10,488 nucleotides of DNA, taken from contig CAKZNJ010000450.1 of NCBI GenBank assembly GCA_937129505.1, positions 1 through 10,488 on the forward strand, in the 5' to 3' direction. This DNA is from an uncultured Anaerolineae bacterium. GTDB lineage: Bacteria; Chloroflexota; Anaerolineae; Anaerolineales; UBA4823. The position numbers were made by a program, and so were the translations under genes. This document shows positions 1 through 7,818 of the stretch, one piece after another; position 1 is the stretch's first letter; every line of letters begins with the position of its first letter. Below the pieces are notes generated by a model. The model saw nothing but the letters and a program-made list of their open reading frames with translations, searched no databases and was not told the origin of the DNA.

Positions 1-1667
1 AATGTTGTTCATCACTTCATCGCCCAAGCCGATGGCAAAGATCACTGCCCCCTGTCCGCGATAGGCACTGCCATCGGATTGGCGGCAGGGATTACATCGA
101 CCTGAATCCAGGCACGGGTGGTTTTCTGTGCCGGGCATGATGATATGGCCTGCTTCAGCATCCCCCATTGCTAAACAACCGACAAAATCCGCCATATCGC
201 GGGCGTAATCATCGGCGTCATAGAGCGAACCGCTGCGGTGACGGCTGGATACGTCTTGATCTTGACAAAGAGGTAAGAGAGCGGAGTCCATGGATGCCTG
301 CGGGCAGAAGCCTACGGGGTAGGTATCGTAATTCGTGATATTATCCTCTTCCTGCCGATCGGTGGCATTTGCCATGCCGTCGGTCAAGAGAACCACGACC
401 CACAAAGCATCTTCGCGAGGATCCAAAGAGAACATATTGCCGGCACGTAATAGCCCTCCGCCAATGTTGGTCGTTGCCTGATAAGACCAATCGCCTGTTT
501 CCCAGCAAGAGTTGCAATCAAAAAAGCCTGAGTAAAAAGAATCCTCGGCAGCCACATAACCCTCCTGCGTTGTATCTGTAGGAGGCGAAGCAAAGCTCTC
601 CGGCACATAATACAAACAAGGCCCTTTTTCGATCAGCATTGGACTGCCGGGATTATTAGGGAATTCAAAGCAGTAACCGGGCTTATTGAGATCATTGAGG
701 TCACGCAGGTCCGAAGCCTTCAAGTCACGAATGATGCTTTCAGCCGTAGCCCGATCCCTGACCCAACCCTCGGTGCGCACAAAGGTTCCCAAATCTTCCC
801 AATTTTGGCGATAATGGGCGCCGCCTGGTGTATTACTCACCCAGCCGTTAGCGAAGGTGACAATTGCAAGGCGATCCTCCTCCAAGGCTTCGGGTTTATC
901 TAGGACGCGCCCCACAAAGGTCAACGCAGCCCGTTTGACCTGCTCGAAAGGTTGACATTCCCCCGGATAGCCATCCGTTCCGTTCGGATCGAGATAATTG
1001 CACACCGAAGGATCGCGCAGACAAAAAAGTACTGGTCATGCGGTCCTGGGATTGGAAGTTCCCCATTAACCAATTGTTGGCATAACCTTGGGTCATCAAC
1101 GCCGGGGCGGAAAACCGGTGCGTCAAAGGTCATCGAGTCGGAGATATCGATCACCAGAACCACATCCACCGAGGCAGCCTCCGCAATGGAGCTGGCACTC
1201 ACCCGCAAGGTCTGTACACCAACCAGATGGAGAAAGATCGTCGGCACATCTAACGAAGTTGTCACGCGGGCAAGTTTGCGCCGTGGTGTGGTACAGAGCT
1301 GGGGATCATTGCTGCTTCCCCCACCGCCGGCGCTGCTACATTGACCCCAAAAGACACCATGCGCATAGTTGCACTCCGCCTCGCAAGTTTGTACCGTTAC
1401 CGTGTACATGTCTGTAGCAATGCCGTTTAATTCGATGGCTTCGGCTGCCACTGCGGTTAAGTCTTGCAACTGACGCATCTCGCGAAATTGTCCCGAAGCC
1501 GCTAAGGAAGCGGCATCCACCGCTTGGCGCAGATGTCCGTAGTAAATGAAAAGCTGGCCTACATCCGTAGTTAGCCCCACGATGGCTAGGAGAACTAGAA
1601 AAGCAACTGCCACCAAGATCAATGCCTGGCCGCCTTCCCGCTGCCGTTTTGCAGCGTTCACTCTCAT
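1..1667 (-). CDS. TadG-like pilus assembly protein with von Willebrand A domain (frameshifted, 3' end outside window)
   Basis: Membrane-anchored, surface-exposed protein of the Tad/Flp pilus type. The start is the ATG at 1667-1665, which overlaps the TGA of the upstream tadE-like gene (ATGA); an in-frame ATG at 1760 would lie deep inside that gene. Residues 11-32 form one hydrophobic helix preceded by EGGQA, as in TadE/TadG-like N-termini. A vWA domain begins near residue 167 with the MIDAS motif DISDS (174-178). The first frame fails after residue 215, at T6 on the coding strand (1028-1023), and then runs on without homology to a stop at 921. The next frame, from 1020 to base 1, is open for 340 codons and carries the matching later half of the vWA domain: a MIDAS threonine in TNIGGG and an aspartate in LLTDG. 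One extra T would rejoin the halves as YFFCLRDP. I infer a sequencing indel or a recent mutation. Confidence in the family is high; the exact role in the pilus is unknown. Confidence 0.82.
1023..1028 (-). other. Frameshift site in a T6 homopolymer within the TadG-like gene
   Basis: Six consecutive T on the coding strand (A on plus) mark the place where the vWA reading frame changes. Upstream coding matches a vWA start and the downstream open frame matches its continuation. Inserting one T restores a continuous protein. A homopolymer is a common place for an indel error. A -1 slip of a tRNA-Phe on TTT would produce the same product. Confidence 0.75.
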
Positions 1668-2329
1668 GGCTCGGGGGTCGGCGTTGGTTCGGCAGAGCTG
1701 TTGGGCATCACTGCGTACGGCCGCAGCAGAATCGGGTCGGGGACGAATGCAGTTATCCATGGCAACTTTAACTTTTGGTCATACGAATAATAGAGCTCAA
1801 CTAAAACATAGCCCGTGTTGGGGGCAAAACCGCGCAGTTTGGCTTGCATCTCGGCAGTGGAGAAACTCGAAGATTGATTGCGAGTGCCGGTAAAATCCTC
1901 CGCCATTGACCAACCCGCCTCGCCGACATCCTCGGGGAAGCGGGCAGCAATAACACCGCTCGGTCCATCTACACTGAATACCGAAATGATGACGTCATCT
2001 CTTCCATTTGCCAAGTCTAAACTCACCATGGGAGCTTCACGGTTCAGCTCGCGGTTGACCAAGCAGGCGGTTTGGCGGTAGAAATCCAAGGTTGCTTCAC
2101 AGTTGGTAACCATATCGCGAGATTTATAATCCGAGTCCGAGGCATAACGGGCGGCATTACGCACTGCATCTTGAATGCTCATATATTCATTCAAGAGGAA
2201 ACCAAATTCCAGCAAACCCGAAAGGACAATGAGCAGGACCGGCAAGAGGATGGCGGTCTCGACGAGCCCTTGTCCTTTGCGGGGTTGCGAGCTTAATAGA
2301 CACCCTCGGCACGGGTTAGAAAGCTTCAT
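1664..2329 (-). CDS. TadE-like pseudopilin / pilus assembly protein
   Basis: A 221-residue protein with a TadE-like N-terminus. A basic leader ends in RKG, and the pattern G19, then QGLV, then E24 places glutamate at +5 after a possible prepilin-peptidase cleavage site. One hydrophobic helix follows at about 25-47, then the ARNAARYASD segment typical of the TadE family. The remainder (about 65-220) is expected outside the membrane and ends in a short Thr/Pro-rich tail. TadE and TadF are minor pseudopilins needed for Tad pilus assembly in known systems; here only the TadE/TadG pair is visible, so its membership of a full tad locus is inferred. The stop codon overlaps the start of the TadG-like gene, indicating translational coupling. 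No Shine-Dalgarno precedes the ATG. A -10 element ends 6 bases upstream instead, suggesting a leaderless transcript separate from the gene before it. Confidence 0.85.
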   Translation of the reverse strand: MKLSNPCRGCLLSSQPRKGQGLVETAILLPVLLIVLSGLLEFGFLLNEYMSIQDAVRNAARYASDSDYKSRDMVTNCEATLDFYRQTACLVNRELNREAPMVSLDLANGRDDVIISVFSVDGPSGVIAARFPEDVGEAGWSMAEDFTGTRNQSSSFSTAEMQAKLRGFAPNTGYVLVELYYSYDQKLKLPWITAFVPDPILLRPYAVMPNSSAEPTPTPEP

Positions 2330-2335
2330 GTTTTG

Positions 2336-2364
2336 ATTATAGTAATTATTATCGATAAAAGCAA
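2336..2364 (-). promoter_or_regulatory. Candidate leaderless promoter of the tadE-tadG unit
   Basis: On the minus strand a perfect TATAAT (2341-2336) is followed by CAAAAC and then the tadE ATG, putting the -10 element at -12 to -7 of the start codon. A weak -35 (TTGCTT, 2364-2359) lies exactly 17 bases upstream. No ribosome binding site is present. This geometry predicts that transcription starts at or next to the A of ATG. The spacer contains the perfect palindrome TTATCGATAA (2349-2358), a possible operator. Confidence 0.62.
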
Positions 2365-2393
2365 TACGATATCCTAACAGAATTGAAAGTAAG

Positions 2394-3557
2394 TTATTTT
2401 TTCGGTGTCTTAGTCGGCTTACTTTGTCCCGGTGGTTGTGGGGGACTTGTGGGTTTGTTAGGGTTGGGTGGTTTCGGCGTGGGCTGGGGCGGTTTAACTT
2501 GCGTCGGTTTGGGTGTCTTGCTGGGGATGATCACTTGGGTCGGGCGGTGGGTGTTGGTCGGGCGCGGCGTCAGGCTAGGGCGTGGGGTTGGCGTCTGGGT
2601 TTGCCGTTGTAAACCAGGTGGCAGGCTCTCTTGAGTAGCCGTCCAGGAAGGAGGCTGGATGACCGGAAGGGATGGTGTGGCGCTTGACGGGATTGCCCCT
2701 GCGGGTTGAGTGGGGGAAGCTGCGCTGGGCGCTGTCGGTGTCGGTGTCACCGTGGCGGTGGCTTCGGCGAAAAGTGAGATCGCTGTTGATGATGCTTGCT
2801 CAGAGGCTGCTTGAGCTTGTTGAATCGCTTGGGCTAACGACAACGGCATGTCGCTTTCTAGCCCAGCGAGGACTGTAATTTGGTGCTGCAGGCGAGTTTG
2901 GATGTCCTCGTTTAACTGCTGGGCTTGAAGGGGTTGAGTGTGAACCGCTTGTTTGACTTCTTGTAAAGCTAAGTGGAGTTGCACTTGATAATTGGTTAAA
3001 GCTAGTGGTACCTCATCATAGCGGCCGTGTTCAGAGAGCTGTTTGGCTTCATCCAAGCGTCGTTCGGCAAACTCCATGCGCAAACGCGCTCTCTGGCTGG
3101 CTTCTAAGGTGAGAGATAAACGCGTTTCCTCGATGGCTGCTTTGACCGCATAGAGAGAGTCGCCGGGTAAGCTGTCTTGCGAAGCTAAGGCGATCCCGCT
3201 AAGGGAAAATCCTATAAGGCAGATGAGAATCAAAACTAAGCCGCTCCATGCCAAAGTTGAGCGGTTGACAAAACTGCCGAAACGGCGTTGAGCCAAGCGA
3301 GGTTGTGCCCGTTTTGCTGAAAGCGCTTCAGCTTGGATAGATCTCATTATCCTCTCTTGTAGGATGAGCTGGCGTTGGGGAGAGTGAGATAGACGCCCTC
3401 GCTGGGAACGAACCAATAAGGCGCTTTCAAGCAGGGGATATAGCTCGTGGCGCAGATGCGGGTAGGGTTCAATAGCTTGCTCTAGGGTTTTGCCTCCCTG
3501 GAGCATTCTTTCTAGGCAGTGCTCTAATGCGTTTGCGAGTTCGCTGGGTTCAGTCAT
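2394..3557 (-). CDS. DUF5667-type membrane protein, likely anti-sigma partner of the ECF sigma factor
   Basis: A 387-residue protein. Residues 1-50 form a soluble helical segment (ALEHCLERML, then PHLRHELYPLLESA) expected in the cytoplasm. A single transmembrane helix lies at about 102-124. It is followed by the DUF5667 signature (SQDSLPGDSLYAVKAAIEE, from 126) and a charged, helical, possibly coiled-coil region to about 260. The last 120 residues are Pro/Thr/Ser-rich with repeated TPTP and PKP units, basic towards the end, and resemble an extended wall-spanning stalk. The ATG overlaps the TGA of the ECF sigma gene (ATGA), and AAGAGG lies about 6 bases upstream. Coupling to a sigma gene and the one-helix topology suggest an anti-sigma or sensor role. 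That role is inference: I see no zinc-binding HxxxCxxC motif of classical ZAS anti-sigma factors. Confidence 0.78.
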   Translation of the reverse strand: MTEPSELANALEHCLERMLQGGKTLEQAIEPYPHLRHELYPLLESALLVRSQRGRLSHSPQRQLILQERIMRSIQAEALSAKRAQPRLAQRRFGSFVNRSTLAWSGLVLILICLIGFSLSGIALASQDSLPGDSLYAVKAAIEETRLSLTLEASQRARLRMEFAERRLDEAKQLSEHGRYDEVPLALTNYQVQLHLALQEVKQAVHTQPLQAQQLNEDIQTRLQHQITVLAGLESDMPLSLAQAIQQAQAASEQASSTAISLFAEATATVTPTPTAPSAASPTQPAGAIPSSATPSLPVIQPPSWTATQESLPPGLQRQTQTPTPRPSLTPRPTNTHRPTQVIIPSKTPKPTQVKPPQPTPKPPNPNKPTSPPQPPGQSKPTKTPKK

Positions 3558-4117
3558 GTTTCGCCTCTTTCCATCAAACGGCGCAGGGCAGCGAGGGCGC
3601 GATACTGCAAGATCCGCACCGCCCCATTCGATTTGCCCATCACCTGAGCGGTCTCCTCGTGGCTGAGGTCATTCAAAAAGCGCAGCACCAAGACGGTACG
3701 GTAATCGGGTGGCAGCTTGAGTAAGTAGCGGTGCAGATCGGTCAAGTCTATATTGCCAAAGGGCAATGACGGCTCTTTAGCAATGGAGTTTTCTTCATCT
3801 CCTTCCAGGAATGCAACTTCTGAGTCTCTGCTTTTCTGCTTGCGATAATGGTCAACCAGCCGATTACGGGCGATCCGGTAAAGGAACACGTAAAAGGGGA
3901 CATTTTTGTTCGCTTGATACTGCGATAAACCTCGCCAAAGGTTCAAAAACACATCGGCGGTCAAGTCTTCTGCATCCTGTTCGTGGCTCACATGAGCATA
4001 TAAATAACGATAAATCGCTTCTCCATGGCGGCGGTACACTTCTGCGAAAGCTTCGGTATTTCCTTTTTGTGCGAGCGCAACCAATTCTTGGTCTGTTTTG
4101 TTTTGCCAATCTGGCAT
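3554..4117 (-). CDS. ECF-type RNA polymerase sigma-70 family factor
   Basis: A 187-residue extracytoplasmic-function sigma factor made of regions 2 and 4 only. Region 2 spans about residues 24-93: region 2.2 includes DAEDLTADVFLNLW (48-61), and regions 2.3/2.4 include FYVFLYRIARNRLVDHYRK. A short acidic linker follows. Region 4 spans about 128-182, starting at LKLPPDYRTVLVLRF, with a -35-binding helix-turn-helix containing LSHEETAQVMGKSNGAVRIL. It should direct RNA polymerase to a dedicated set of promoters. AGGAT just before the ATG can act as the ribosome binding site. The gene follows rpoD after a 63-base gap and overlaps the DUF5667 gene by 4 bases, so the two probably form a regulatory pair. 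The ECF subgroup and target genes cannot be told from the sequence. Confidence 0.92.
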   Translation of the reverse strand: MPDWQNKTDQELVALAQKGNTEAFAEVYRRHGEAIYRYLYAHVSHEQDAEDLTADVFLNLWRGLSQYQANKNVPFYVFLYRIARNRLVDHYRKQKSRDSEVAFLEGDEENSIAKEPSLPFGNIDLTDLHRYLLKLPPDYRTVLVLRFLNDLSHEETAQVMGKSNGAVRILQYRALAALRRLMERGET

Positions 4118-4180
4118 TCATCCTACCCTATAAAACGTATCATTATGAAAATCCATTACACACCTTGCAGAATTGTCAGG

Positions 4181-5779
4181 TTATAGATAATCGCGTAAGT
4201 GGCGGCTGCGAGTGGGGTGGCGGAGTTTGCGCAACGCTTTTGATTCAATTTGGCGAATTCGCTCGCGAGTTACGTTGAAGTATTGTCCCACTTCTTCTAG
4301 GGTGTGATCTTTGCCATCTAGCAAGCCAAAGCGCATCTCAAGCACTTGGCGCTCTCGTTCCGAGAGCACGGCTAACGCATTTTGGATCGATTCGCGCAGC
4401 ATCTCGCGGGCGGCGGCATCCATCGGTTCAATGGCATCCTGATCTTCGATGAAATCACCCAATTGACTGTTGTCCTCACTGCCCACCGGGCTTTCCAGAG
4501 ACATCGGTTCTTCGGCTGCTTGAAGAATGCGCTCGACTTTGACAGCTGCGCGCTGCCAGCGGCGGCGCACATCTGGCGGGATAGGAGTGCCTTCTGCCAG
4601 ACAGCGGTGGATGATTTGCTCATCCTTGGGATCGAGAAAGCCAGCCTCCAGTGCCATTTCGTCATTGCCCGGTTCACGGCCTAGTTGTTGCAGTAAACGG
4701 CGTTGAATGCGTAAGAGGCGATTGATCGACTCGAAAACGTGAACTGGGATACGGATGGTGCGCGCTTGGTCGGCAATCGAACGGCTGATGGATTGCCGTA
4801 TCCACCATGTGGCATAGGTGCTGAATTTATAACCCCGAGCTGGATCGAACTTCGCAACGGCGCGCAGCAGACCGATGTTGCCTTCCTGAATCAGGTCTAA
4901 AAAGGCACTGCCTCGCCCGATATAGCGCTTCGCAACCGAGACGACTAAGCGCAAATTCGCGCGAATGAGGGCATATTGGGCTTCCGCAGCAGCGGAGCGG
5001 ATCTCTTCGATTTCCTGTCGGAAAACTTCCTCATCGGGAGGAAAACCTTTTAGGCGATTTGGCGTTGGGAGGTCTTTCTTACTTGCTACGTAATCGCTCA
5101 AAGCCGCCACGGATGGATGAGGAAAGAGGTACAAGTGCACATACACCGAAAACACATAACGCGCTAAAGTATCCCAACGGCGGTCTTCTCCCCATCTGCC
5201 GTTGTCCAAGTAAGAGCGCACGTAAGAAGGAGAAGCAAGATTCCAGCTCTGGCGCAGTGCCCGCGCTTCTTGAAGGACTGGTTCCAAGTCGGGACGTTCG
5301 TACTTTAAGCGTTGGGTATCTTCTTTTACCCGCTTCCAAGCTGTGCGCGTCTCATCCAACAGGGCGTGGTAGTAAGCCGAGGCAGTTTTCTGAACCGCCT
5401 TGATCTCACTCGGGATGAGCAATTCAAGACGGCGCAGGCCGTCCAAGCGGGTTGCCAGCCAGAATTCCCGATCAGCGTCTAAAAGCTCGATGCCACCGAT
5501 CTCTTTGAGATACAATCGTACGGGGTCTTCCCCCAATTCGGAGAGCAGGCGCGGGTCTTCCAAGATGTCAAGGGGCTCTTCAGCAACGATTTTCTCCAAT
5601 TCCTCGACCTCTGTGGGCAGAGGCTCTTGATCGGCTTCTTCTAAGTCGGTGCTCTCCAAATCTACCAAGAGATGATCAATTTTCTGGGGAATAAAAAAAC
5701 CTTCTAACGAATTGCTTTTAGCCTCTTCAGCTAATTGGGGTGTGGAATTTCTCTTTCTTCTCATTTGAGACGGGCTCAT
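4181..5779 (-). CDS. rpoD: Primary sigma factor RpoD/SigA (sigma-70)
   Basis: A 532-residue housekeeping sigma factor. Region 1.2 begins with DPVRLYLKEIG (85-95). A non-conserved helical insert occupies about 112-265. Region 2 is canonical (about 268-347), including LIQEGNIGLLRAV, FDPARGYKFSTYATWW and the -10-reading helix up to TIRIPVH. Region 3 starts at residue 348 and carries about 25 extra residues (about 382-411) before the conserved EEPMSLESPVG and LGDFIED. Region 4 (about 464-523) has the -35 helix-turn-helix TLEEVGQYFNVTRERIRQIE. The acidic N-terminus (about 1-80) does not look like a classical region 1.1. AGAGG lies 5 bases before the ATG. The gene follows dnaG after 46 bases, the widespread dnaG-rpoD arrangement. 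The presence of regions 1.2 to 4 makes this the primary sigma factor rather than an alternative one. Confidence 0.96.
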   Translation of the reverse strand: MSPSQMRRKRNSTPQLAEEAKSNSLEGFFIPQKIDHLLVDLESTDLEEADQEPLPTEVEELEKIVAEEPLDILEDPRLLSELGEDPVRLYLKEIGGIELLDADREFWLATRLDGLRRLELLIPSEIKAVQKTASAYYHALLDETRTAWKRVKEDTQRLKYERPDLEPVLQEARALRQSWNLASPSYVRSYLDNGRWGEDRRWDTLARYVFSVYVHLYLFPHPSVAALSDYVASKKDLPTPNRLKGFPPDEEVFRQEIEEIRSAAAEAQYALIRANLRLVVSVAKRYIGRGSAFLDLIQEGNIGLLRAVAKFDPARGYKFSTYATWWIRQSISRSIADQARTIRIPVHVFESINRLLRIQRRLLQQLGREPGNDEMALEAGFLDPKDEQIIHRCLAEGTPIPPDVRRRWQRAAVKVERILQAAEEPMSLESPVGSEDNSQLGDFIEDQDAIEPMDAAAREMLRESIQNALAVLSERERQVLEMRFGLLDGKDHTLEEVGQYFNVTRERIRQIESKALRKLRHPTRSRHLRDYL

Positions 5780-5825
5780 ACCAACCTCTTCTATTAATCA
5801 ACGAACAGATACCCATGGTAGGGCG

Positions 5826-7718
5826 TCAGTGACTGGTGACTTTCTTCAGCGCTTTATCCAACTTATAGCGCGTTTGAGTCAGGGACAGGATTTTCTGCTG
5901 AAAGGACGGATTAGCCGAGGGATCCCCTTCCTGCAGGGCAAAACGCAAGTAGTCTAACTGTTGAGTGAGATTGCGTTGACGTCGTTGAAGCACGGCTCGC
6001 AATAAATCGTCTAACAACCGTTGGGGAGTTGCTTCCAATCCGTCACTTTTTTTGAGGATTTCTTCGCTCATCTCCAGCAGGGGCAGGGAGAGGTGCTGGA
6101 GGATATATGGGAGGGGTTCCAAGAGGTCTTGTTCCAACGATTCTTGCAATAGTCGTAACAAGGTTTGGTGTTCGGCGGACGAAAAATCGCTTGGCGACAA
6201 ACGTTCTAGCCCTTCTTCCTGAAGCGCCCGATCTAAGCGGTAGAGCAGATCGGGATAGCGCAGTAGAACGCCGAGAATATGCTGTTCCAAGTTGAGCTGG
6301 TTTTGAACGAGGGGAGGGAGCGGAGAGGGGGTAGGCGTGGGAGCAGTCTCGCCTTTCTGCCGTCGCTGGCTGGGCTTGCGTGGCGAAGGGAGCCTAGCTA
6401 GTAAGATGCGTTCATCCACGCGCAACAGGCGGGCTAGATGTTGTAAATAGGTGTCTCGCTCGATGGGATTGGGGATTTCCTTAATCAGCGGTAAGACGTA
6501 GCTGGCAACTTCACTTTTCTGCTTGGGGTCGTTTAAGTCCCGTTGAGCGGCGAGGGTTTCCATTACATGCACCACAATGGGTCGAGCTTTGGCAATGATC
6601 TCTTCCCACTTTCCAGCATCCTCTTGCACCACCTCATCAGGGTCCAGTCCTGCCGGTAGGGTTGCGACGCGGATATCCGCTTGTAAACGCCCTTCCCAGC
6701 GCAATAAACCGCGGCTGTCGAAAACCAGTTCTTGGCTTTGTCCCATCGCCTGGCGGGCGATTTCCAAGCCTCGCAGCGTTGCCTTTTCACCAGCGGCATC
6801 TGCATCCAAAGCGAGTACGATCCGTTTGGTGAAGCGTTTGAGCAGGTAAAGCTGCTCCTCGGTGAGGGCAGTGCCCATCGGTGAGACAACATTGGTGAAA
6901 CCTGCCTGATGCAAAGCGATCACATCCAAATAGCCTTCCACAAGGACGGCTTGATCTTTAACCCGAATGGCACGCCGCGCCAGATCCAAGCCGTACAAGA
7001 TGCGACCTTTGTCAAAGAGAGGGGTTTGGGGGGAGTTAAGGAATTTTGGTACGTCTTGGGGATCAACAATCCGCGCTCCAAACCCAACCATCCGACCCTG
7101 TTCATCCCGGATTGGGATCATAATTCGGTGGCGAAAGCGGTCATGAAGATTGCCCTGCTGGCTTTTGCTGACCAAGCCAGCTTGCATCAACACTTGCGTA
7201 TCTACTCCCTTGGTGGAAAAGTGCTGAATCAAAGCGTCCCACCGATTCGGGGCATAGCCGATGCCGAAAGCCTCGAGAGTCTCATCACGCAGCCCTCTGC
7301 TGCGCAGATAATCCCAGGCTTGTCTGCCGGTTTCAGTGTTCACCAACTGATGTCGGTAGAATGTCACTGCATCTTCCAACAAAGCCCGCAAGTTTTCGTG
7401 TTCTTCGCGCTCGGCTGCCTCTTGCGGGGTGAGCGGTTTGAGCGTCACGCCTGCCCTGTGGGCGAGGATTTGTAACGCTTGGGTGAAGTCAACACCCTCT
7501 TTTTTCATCACAAAGGCAAAAATATCTCCCCCTTCGTTGCACTGTCCAAAGCAGCGCCACGTGCCGCTCTCAGGGAAAACGACAAACGCCGGCGTGCGCG
7601 TGTTGCTGTGAAAGGGACAAAAACCTATGTAATTCTTGCCCGTGCGCCGTAGAGAAACGCTTTCGGAGACAAGAGCGACAATATCTAATCGCGACTTGAT
7701 TTCTTCGATTACTGACAC
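5826..7718 (-). CDS. dnaG: DNA primase DnaG
   Basis: A 630-residue primase that makes RNA primers at the replication fork. The start is GTG at 7718-7716, giving MSVIEEIKSRLDIV, the expected DnaG N-terminus; an in-frame TAG lies just upstream. The zinc-binding domain has C34, H37, C56 and C60, in which the second pair is CxxxC (CFGQC) instead of the usual CxxC. The RNA-polymerase/Toprim core includes the YAPNRW and GRILYGLDLAR segments, VEGYLDV with catalytic E261, and ALDADAAG with D305 and D307. A Pro/Thr-rich linker (about 445-472) leads into the C-terminal helical, helicase-interacting domain (about 475-630). A TATAAT lies 11 bases before the start and no strong Shine-Dalgarno is visible. 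The gene is first in the minus-strand cluster and is divergent from the DUF4405 gene. Confidence 0.96.
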   Translation of the reverse strand: MSVIEEIKSRLDIVALVSESVSLRRTGKNYIGFCPFHSNTRTPAFVVFPESGTWRCFGQCNEGGDIFAFVMKKEGVDFTQALQILAHRAGVTLKPLTPQEAAEREEHENLRALLEDAVTFYRHQLVNTETGRQAWDYLRSRGLRDETLEAFGIGYAPNRWDALIQHFSTKGVDTQVLMQAGLVSKSQQGNLHDRFRHRIMIPIRDEQGRMVGFGARIVDPQDVPKFLNSPQTPLFDKGRILYGLDLARRAIRVKDQAVLVEGYLDVIALHQAGFTNVVSPMGTALTEEQLYLLKRFTKRIVLALDADAAGEKATLRGLEIARQAMGQSQELVFDSRGLLRWEGRLQADIRVATLPAGLDPDEVVQEDAGKWEEIIAKARPIVVHVMETLAAQRDLNDPKQKSEVASYVLPLIKEIPNPIERDTYLQHLARLLRVDERILLARLPSPRKPSQRRQKGETAPTPTPSPLPPLVQNQLNLEQHILGVLLRYPDLLYRLDRALQEEGLERLSPSDFSSAEHQTLLRLLQESLEQDLLEPLPYILQHLSLPLLEMSEEILKKSDGLEATPQRLLDDLLRAVLQRRQRNLTQQLDYLRFALQEGDPSANPSFQQKILSLTQTRYKLDKALKKVTSH

Positions 7719-7721
7719 CTT

Positions 7722-7753
7722 TTCTCTATATTATACATTCATCTTCTCTATAT
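7722..7753. repeat. Direct repeat TTCTCTATAT, two copies 22 bases apart, at the dnaG promoter
   Basis: The 10-base word TTCTCTATAT occurs at 7722-7731 and again at 7744-7753. The 22-base period is about two helical turns, so the copies face the same side of the DNA. The copy nearer dnaG overlaps the -10 element. This could be an operator or simply AT-rich promoter sequence. Confidence 0.45.
7730..7735 (-). promoter_or_regulatory. Candidate -10 element of the dnaG promoter
   Basis: A perfect TATAAT on the minus strand ends 11 bases before the GTG of dnaG, so the transcript leader would be only a few bases. No recognisable -35 lies 16-18 bases upstream. The hexamer overlaps one copy of a 10-base direct repeat, which could be a regulator site. 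Confidence 0.5.
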
Positions 7754-7818
7754 ACCGCCTTCACAATTCCTTAATAACCTTTGTCTAAAATGCTCTTCAG
7801 AGAACTGGTGAATCACGA

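Noticed and set aside
921..1022. C-terminal tail of the first TadG frame as a genuine protein end
   Set aside because: The tail after residue 215 has no vWA character, while the alternative frame continues the domain to the window edge.
2383..2634. Plus-strand open frame rich in Gly, Val and Leu
   Set aside because: It is the antisense shadow of the Pro/Thr-rich tail of the DUF5667 gene; there is no start context and its composition is dictated by the other strand.
4142..4164. CATAAT with an upstream CTGCAA as an independent promoter for the ECF sigma gene
   Set aside because: The -35 matches only three of six bases. The 63-base gap after rpoD is compatible with read-through, so this is not supported well enough.
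6909..7475. Long plus-strand open frame (188 codons) opposite dnaG
   Set aside because: It is antisense to conserved DnaG core sequence and shows no recognisable domain or ribosome binding site.
7760..7791. TTCACA and TAAAAT as a sigma-70 promoter for the DUF4405 gene
   Set aside because: The spacer is 20 bases, too long for a normal promoter, and the extended -10 TG is misplaced. A promoter must exist in 7719-7891 but I cannot place it with confidence.
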